Shown one piece after another: positions 60,301 to 64,000 of a stretch of DNA of 64,000 bases. Position 1 is the first letter of the stretch, and every line of letters starts with the position of its first letter. A program made the position numbers and the translations under genes. Below the pieces are notes generated by a model. The model saw only the letters and a program-made list of their open reading frames with translations, made no database searches and had not been told where the DNA came from. Source of the DNA: Tenrec ecaudatus (Eukaryota; Chordata; Mammalia; Afrosoricida; Tenrecidae); contig NC_134535.1 in assembly GCF_050624435.1 (NCBI RefSeq), forward strand, positions 130,872,731 to 130,936,730, written 5' to 3'.

Positions 60301-63300
60301 TAGGTCCTGGCGCCCCTCTTACCTGCATGATAAGGATGCACATTCCCACCGTGCCAAGCACGTGCTTGTGGTCATCAAACCACATCTTCACCTTCTCGTA
60401 GCAGCCCTGGGGGGCAAGGGTCACATGGTGAAGGTCCTGCCCAGCACCCACCTCATATTCCCCCCTCAGTTCCTGAGCCCACCCCTGGTCCTAATGAGCC
60501 CCACTGCACAGCCTCAGGTCCCACCCTCCTTACCCCCTCCCGCTCTTCCAGCTGTGGGTCCAGCCTCCCTCTACTTGCTGCCTGTTAGCTACAGTCCCAG
60601 GCAGCCCCCCCACCCCTCCTCACACAGGTGAGAGAGAGTGAGTCAGAGTCACAAGGCCGTCCTCACCGTCTTCCACAGTGGGGTGGTGGCATTCCGACCA
60701 CAGCCCTGGGAGTTCTCCATACAGCAGCGGTCCGGAACCATGTTCTCTCCCAGCACGGGGAACCAGTCCGTGTAGTCAGTGACGCCACAGCACCGCATCT
60801 GCCAGCAGGGATGGAGAGAGGGGTGTTAGAACATGCCTGGAGCAGGGTCCACCTGTTCTGGACCCAGCCCCGCCCTCCTCTGGCCCCACCCCATCTGGGC
60901 TCGGCTTTGTGGGAGGGGGTAAGGGCCTTGGGCCCCTCCTTTGTGCCCCGCAGGGAAGGCAGGGTTGCAGCAGCTATGGGCTGTGTGAGTGCTCCCAGGG
61001 GGCGGCCAGCTGGCCCCTCGGGTCTGTAGAGGCATGTTTTATTCTTCAAACCAGCGCCTCTTGGCCTGAACCAGGCTCCAATCAACAGGGAGGACAACCT
61101 GTTCTTAACATAAAATCTGTGGTCCGTCCAGGAGCTTCAGAGAGCAAAGACCAGAGAGCAATTACCCTTAGTAATTACGCCCTGAACTCGCCCGCCGCCC
61201 CATCAGCTGCTGTGTCCGGGCCCTGTTCCTTGCTGGGTGGCCAGCTGACCCAGCCACGCAGGCAGATGGCACCCTGGGGCTTAGCTCCCCACGGGCTATG
61301 ATTCAGAAGGCATGGGCTCCCCTGGGTCAAGAACCCAGAGCCCCCACTGGGCTGAGGCCCAGCAGGTGGGCAGAGAGACTGCAGGCCTGACCTCGGCCTG
61401 GATGATGTTCCAGGCGTTTTTGAGCCCCACGTTGTTCTCCGTGTTGTACAGCAGTAGGCCCTCCTTCAAGTCCTTCTGGGCATTCTCATTCACCTGTCAG
61501 GCGAGGGCAAACAGGACAGGGTGGTGGGGACCAGGTGGGCTGAAGGGGAGGGGCTAGGCTGGAAGACCCTCCCACCCCGAAGGCTCTGTTGGCCCAGGGG
61601 CTGCTCAGAGAGGATGTGGGTTCTGGCTTCCAGCTCCAGCCTGCAGTCCTCCCTGATGGACGTGCCACTGACCCCCAGGGGAGCTAAGTTCTTAGGCTAG
61701 GGCTGGGGTACCAGTAAGAGAAACACTGCCTGAGCGAGATCCTCATCTGCCCAGGCCCACTCTGTGGCCCATTCCCAGTGTCAGGCCTCTGGCCCTCTAG
61801 TCAAAACAGCCTCACAAGACGTGCAACGGCTGGTGCTATGTGAGATGCAACTTTACAACCATTTACAAAACTACGCCCTAAGTGTGAGCGGGTGGCTGCA
61901 TTGAGCAGTGCACGGGATCCGGCCTCTGCTTCCTCACCTGTGATGCCTGAATACCAGGATCCACCCCAGCGGTTCTCAACCTGGGGGTCGAACGACCCTT
62001 TCACAGGGGTTGCCCGATTCATAGCAGTAGCAAAATGACAGCTATGAAGTGGCAACGAAAATAATGTTATGGTGGGGGGGTCACCACCACATGAGGAACT
62101 GGATGAAAGGGCCGCGGCATGAGGAAGGTTGAGGACCCCTGATCTACCCCATGGGAAGAAAGGAAAGTGCTCGTACAGCGAGCGAAGAAGAGAGCTAGTG
62201 CAAAGGAGTCACTCAGTATCTGTTGTGACGTCTCCCCTCTTACAAGTGCAAAGCCAGAGAAGGGCTGTTTCCCACTGTAACAAAGCCCCGAACTTGCAGG
62301 GAGTGGCTTGAGAAGCCACTTCAAGAATCCAAGGGACAGACTGCCATAGGCCAATGATGGCGGCCCTCTAGGCCAGGGCAGAACTGCCCCCGGAAGGATT
62401 CCACGACGGTCAATCTTTAGAGAAACAGTAAAAACCCACTGCTATTCGGTCGATTTTGACTCATAGCAACCCTCTACAGGGTTTCCTCTACATCTTCACA
62501 AGGAGCCTGGTGGCACAGTGGTTATGCTTTGGGCTACCATCTGCAAGGTCAGCAGTTCAAAATCACCAGCCATTCTGGAAGAGAAGAATGAGGCTTTCTA
62601 CTTCCATAAAGAGTCACAGCCTCAGAAGCCCACACAGATAGTTTTACCCTGTCCCATAGGGTCGCCATGAGTCAGAATCGACTGGGCAGACGGCCTCATC
62701 TTTCTTCCTTGGAGCAGCTGGCAGGTTTGAACCGCAATCCTTGTGATTAACTGTCCAGTGCTTAGCCATCAGTGCCAAAGCAGATTCTCCTCCCAGGGGC
62801 AGCTGGCAGTTTCAAACTGCTGACCTGTCAGTGGGCAGTTGAGTGTATAAGCACGTACCCCACCAACACCTACTGCGTAAGGGACAGAGTGCTGCGGAGC
62901 ACTCGGCCACTCATTCCAGGTGGCACGAAGAATGCGGGCCTCCCATCTGACAGCAAACTACCCCGAAGGCTGAGGTCACCCACGGTCACCCCCATCTTCC
63001 TGAACTTGAGGAGTAGGCTGAGCCTAGGAACAGCCCCTCTGTTTTCCACAGTCTCGCTACTCACCAGCATCATCTGGAAAGTTCACCTTGTTTTCTGATG
63101 GATCATTCAGTCCATCACCTGGGGCGGGGATGGGGGTGAGGGGGGGGGATCCTGCCTCTCAAGTGCTGCCATTGACCTACGCTTGAACCACTTGTGGTGG
63201 GAGCTCCCCACGGAAGCCCCTTCTGCCCCTCGGTGATTTCACATAGTCCCCGTCCTACGACTACACAAATACTTATCGCTCCCATTCGCTGCACCCCAGT

Positions 63301-64000
63301 GCTGCCCCTCTCCCACCAAACCTCCCGTCTGGGCCTTCCCTGGGTGGTCTCACCCTCCTGGCCACAGGACCCTTTCCTCATAGCTGTCAGCCTGTTCCTC
63401 TGCCCAGGGAAAGGCCCCGACTTTACCTGACCCCCGCCCCCAAGGGCTACACCACTCCATATGCGCCCTCCCTGCGGTGCTTACCTTGTCCATGTAGACA
63501 AAGAACAGGGTCAGTAAGATGAGTTCTCCTAGGAGGATGACCAGGAGTACGATGAAAAACTGCAAAGCAAGGACACAGGTATGGGCACCTGGCAGTGAGG
63601 CCAGGGACAGGGTGCACCAGGGCTGTGGGGAGGTAGGGGACACGCTGTACCCAGGGCAGGGACTGCCAAGGTCACGGACCCCCGAGGAGACCCAGGGAGC
63701 GAGGGGAGGAAGATGAAGTAGACAGCCGATCAAAGGAGTGGGCGGGTCAACTAGGGTAGGGGCAGCCAATCATGAGGAAGAAGGATGTGGTTAGGCACAA
63801 AACATTCTAGAAGCAATTTCTTTGGGCACCTCGGTGGCCTGCGTGCAGAGGCCCAGGGTGCCCCTCACTCCCACTTACACTGAGCAGGAGGCACTTGTTC
63901 TCCTTGATGGCGCCCAGGCAGCCGAGGAAGCCAGTCACCATGACCATGGTACCTATGGCGATAACCAGGTTGGCGGCAGACAGCGAGGGGAAGCTGGGCG
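57312..64000 (-). CDS. TSPAN9: Tetraspanin-9 gene, six exons (5' part outside window)
   Basis: Reading from the right edge, exons 64000-63879 (cut by the edge), 63559-63485, 61493-61392, 60798-60667, 60406-60323 and 57383-57312 join in frame into about 194 residues plus stop. Human TSPAN9 has 239 residues as I recall it, so the missing part is about 45 residues (N-terminus, TM1 and most of the small loop). All introns are phase 0 GT-AG. The product is a four-pass plasma-membrane tetraspanin, known from platelets and many other tissues, organising receptor microdomains. The large loop has CCG and six cysteines (RCCG, RCC, GC, GC) and one NAT glycosylation site. The sequence is nearly identical to human. 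Its last exon faces the last exon of TSPAN11. Confidence 0.96.
57530..57741 (+). repeat. Afrotherian SINE, second subtype
   Basis: GTCACCAGGGGGGGCGTCCC, GTGGGCTGGAGGCTCGAGTT, GAAAGGCCTGGCGACCTACG and GAAGTGACTCAGTGGCAAC. It begins about 150 bp upstream, in the TSPAN9 sense, of the terminal exon. Confidence 0.8.
57742..57802. repeat. Alternating GC/GT/AC tract
   Basis: About 60 bases of nearly strict purine-pyrimidine alternation rich in GCGC and GTGC (GTGCGCACGCGCGTGCGTCA and on), joined directly to the SINE 3' end. The composition favours the left-handed Z form. Confidence 0.9.
57973..58150 (+). repeat. Afrotherian SINE, well preserved
   Basis: GGGAGCCCTGGTGGCGCAGC then GGGTTAAGAGTTCAGCCAC: close to the family consensus head. 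ACGAGGTCAGCAGTTTGGAA and CAGTCTCAGAAACCCATGGG follow. Confidence 0.92.
58467..58562. repeat. hAT-like repeat fragment, not SPIN
   Basis: Starts CAGTGTTTCCCAAAGTGAGC with ATACCGCCCCCTGGTGGCG, then GCTGCAAAAGCAGATAGCTG. It resembles the first 70 bases of the repeat at 39366. The other end is missing. Confidence 0.5.
58566..58764 (+). repeat. Afrotherian SINE, near full length
   Basis: GAGCCCCCAGGGGTTTAGTG head, GTAATGTCAGCAGTTCGAAA, GAAGTCTCAGAAACCCACAG and GATGGCAGTGAGTTTGCC. Confidence 0.9.
59222..59346 (-). repeat. SINE fragment, second subtype
   Basis: CACTGGCTGATTTCTCAGAA and GCAGATCGCCAGGCCTTTCC match the middle of the subtype at 28214. The head side is cut. Confidence 0.65.
59585..59665 (-). 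repeat. MIR fragment
   Basis: CTGTGGAAACTAGGGCACAG then TGAAGCTAAGTCTCTTACCC fits the reverse MIR core. Confidence 0.55.
59743..60046. mobile_element. pogo/Tigger-like non-autonomous DNA transposon
   Basis: The left end CAGGTGGTCCCCAACTTCC and, in reverse, the right end CAGGTGTTCCTGACTTAC are inverted repeats. TA flanks both sides (59741-59742, 60047-60048). A CAG start with TA duplications is the pattern of pogo/Tigger elements. The 304-bp interior has no frame. Confidence 0.7.
60323..60406 (-). CDS. TSPAN9: TSPAN9 exon: end of loop and TM4
   Basis: 84 nt, 28 codons, phase 0, with CCCCAG acceptor and CAG/GTAAGA donor. It begins GCYEKVKMWFDDHKHVLGTV and ends in GMCILIMQ. The first Cys is the last of the six loop cysteines. 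The remainder is the membrane-proximal helix and the start of TM4. DDH replaces DDN of the human protein. Confidence 0.95.
60667..60798 (-). CDS. TSPAN9: TSPAN9 exon: CCG-motif part of the large loop
   Basis: 132 nt, 44 codons, phase 0. The acceptor is CTGGCAG and the donor ACG/GTGAGG. It starts MRCCGVTDYTDWFPVLGENM and includes PDRCCMENSQGCGRNATTPLW, so it carries the CCG motif, the second cysteine pair, a GC, and the only NAT glycosylation site. Confidence 0.95.
61392..61493 (-). CDS. TSPAN9: TSPAN9 exon: first part of the large extracellular loop
   Basis: 102 nt, 34 codons, phase 0. The acceptor is CTGACAG and the donor GAG/GTCAGG. It encodes VNENAQKDLKEGLLLYNTEN followed by NVGLKNAWNIIQAE, the A/B helices of the loop. 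Confidence 0.95.
61977..62141. mobile_element. SPIN-type non-autonomous hAT transposon, copy 3
   Basis: CAGCGGTTCTCAACCTGGGG at left, GGAAGGTTGAGGACCCCTG at right. It is flanked by ATCCACCC (61969-61976) and ATCTACCC (62142-62149), 7 of 8. The interior has TCGAACGACCCTTTCACAGG and GTGGCAACGAAAATAATG, with the same short internal form as copies 1 and 2. It lies in a TSPAN9 intron. Confidence 0.92.
62428..62776 (-). repeat. SINE interrupted by another SINE
   Basis: The left piece (AAAACCCACTGCTATTCGGT to CCTCTACAGGGTTTCC) and right piece (GCAGACGGCCTCATCTTTCT to CAGTGCTTAGCCATCAGTGC) are two parts of one reverse SINE. The forward SINE at 62501 sits between them. Confidence 0.75.
62501..62684 (+). 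repeat. Afrotherian SINE nested in another SINE
   Basis: AGGAGCCTGGTGGCACAGTG head, TGCAAGGTCAGCAGTTCAAA, CATAAAGAGTCACAGCCTC, and TAGGGTCGCCATGAGTCAGA body, breaking off at AATCGACTGG without the usual T-rich tail. Confidence 0.85.
62786..62852 (-). repeat. SINE head fragment
   Basis: GGCAGCTGGCAGTTTCAAAC, TGCTGACCTGTCAGTGGGC: a third reverse SINE piece next to the nested pair. Confidence 0.6.
63485..63559 (-). CDS. TSPAN9: TSPAN9 exon: TM3
   Basis: 75 nt, 25 codons, phase 0, the same length as the TM3 exon of TSPAN11. The acceptor is TTTGCAG and the donor AAG/GTAAGC. It reads FFIVLLVILLGELILLTLFF then VYMDK. There are small hydrophobic swaps relative to human (A to G, I to T) and the TM3 glutamate is kept. 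Confidence 0.95.
63879..64000 (-). CDS. TSPAN9: TSPAN9 exon: end of small loop and TM2 (cut by window edge)
   Basis: 122 nt are visible, ending at donor AGT/GTAAGT. The window edge falls two bases into a codon. It encodes PSFPSLSAANLVIAIGTMVM followed by VTGFLGCLGAIKENKCLLLS: TM2 with the [13 protein letters not shown] hallmark and a cytosolic turn cysteine. Confidence 0.95.

Larger units (their letters stand above)
57384..60322 (-). other. TSPAN9: Last TSPAN9 intron
   Basis: 2.9 kb between the terminal exon and the TM4 exon. It is dense in repeats listed separately: three + strand SINEs, an alternating purine-pyrimidine tract, a hAT-like fragment, a SINE piece, a MIR relic and a pogo-like element. 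The stretch 58770-59220 has nothing I can name. Confidence 0.85.
61494..63484 (-). other. TSPAN9: TSPAN9 intron between the TM3 and loop exons
   Basis: 2.0 kb. It contains the SPIN copy at 61977-62141 and a composite SINE block at 62428-62852. The part 62860-63480 shows only a short G-run (63122-63147) and no gene-like feature. Confidence 0.85.

Overview
This window is eukaryotic (mammalian) nuclear DNA. Coding sequence is split into short exons with GT-AG introns, and most of the window is intron, 3' UTR and interspersed repeats. The repeats point to an afrotherian: about 40 copies or pieces of the tRNA-derived SINE typical of elephants, hyraxes and tenrecs, MIRs, L1 pieces, and ERVL-type solo LTRs. 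Three copies of a short non-autonomous SPIN (Space Invaders) hAT transposon narrow this to a tenrec, most likely Echinops telfairi, because among afrotherians SPIN has been described from tenrec. The species call is inference.

The window holds parts of two tetraspanin genes arranged tail to tail. TSPAN11 is on the + strand: its last six coding exons lie between 13838 and 44803, with the first coding exon upstream of the window. TSPAN9 is on the - strand: exons covering about 194 residues lie between 64000 and 57312, with the 5' part beyond the right edge. Both reading frames are intact, all introns sit between codons (phase 0), and both proteins keep the CCG motif and six cysteines of the large extracellular loop. 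Nothing bacterial or viral with an open frame is present.

Layout. 1-13.8 kb: intron (or upstream part) of TSPAN11, with a purine-rich GGT/GGA array, a 22-bp minisatellite, SINEs, one ERVL LTR and an L1 3' end. 13.8-30 kb: first visible exon and a 16-kb intron rich in LTRs, two SPIN copies and transposase relics. 30-34 kb: four clustered exons. 34-44.7 kb: last intron, with a minisatellite invaded by a mariner transposon that was itself invaded by an ERVL LTR. 44.7-49.7 kb: last exon and probable 3' UTR of TSPAN11. 49.7-54.2 kb: short spacer. 54.2-57.3 kb: probable 3' UTR of TSPAN9. 57.3-64 kb: TSPAN9 exons and introns with SINEs, a pogo-like element and a SPIN copy.

The most notable observations are: the TSPAN11/TSPAN9 neighbourhood, since in human both lie on 12p but far apart, which implies a rearrangement breakpoint or a misassembly in or near the 4.5-kb spacer; SPIN copies with matching 8-bp target duplications; and the layered minisatellite, mariner and ERVL insertion history. 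No wholly new gene system was found.
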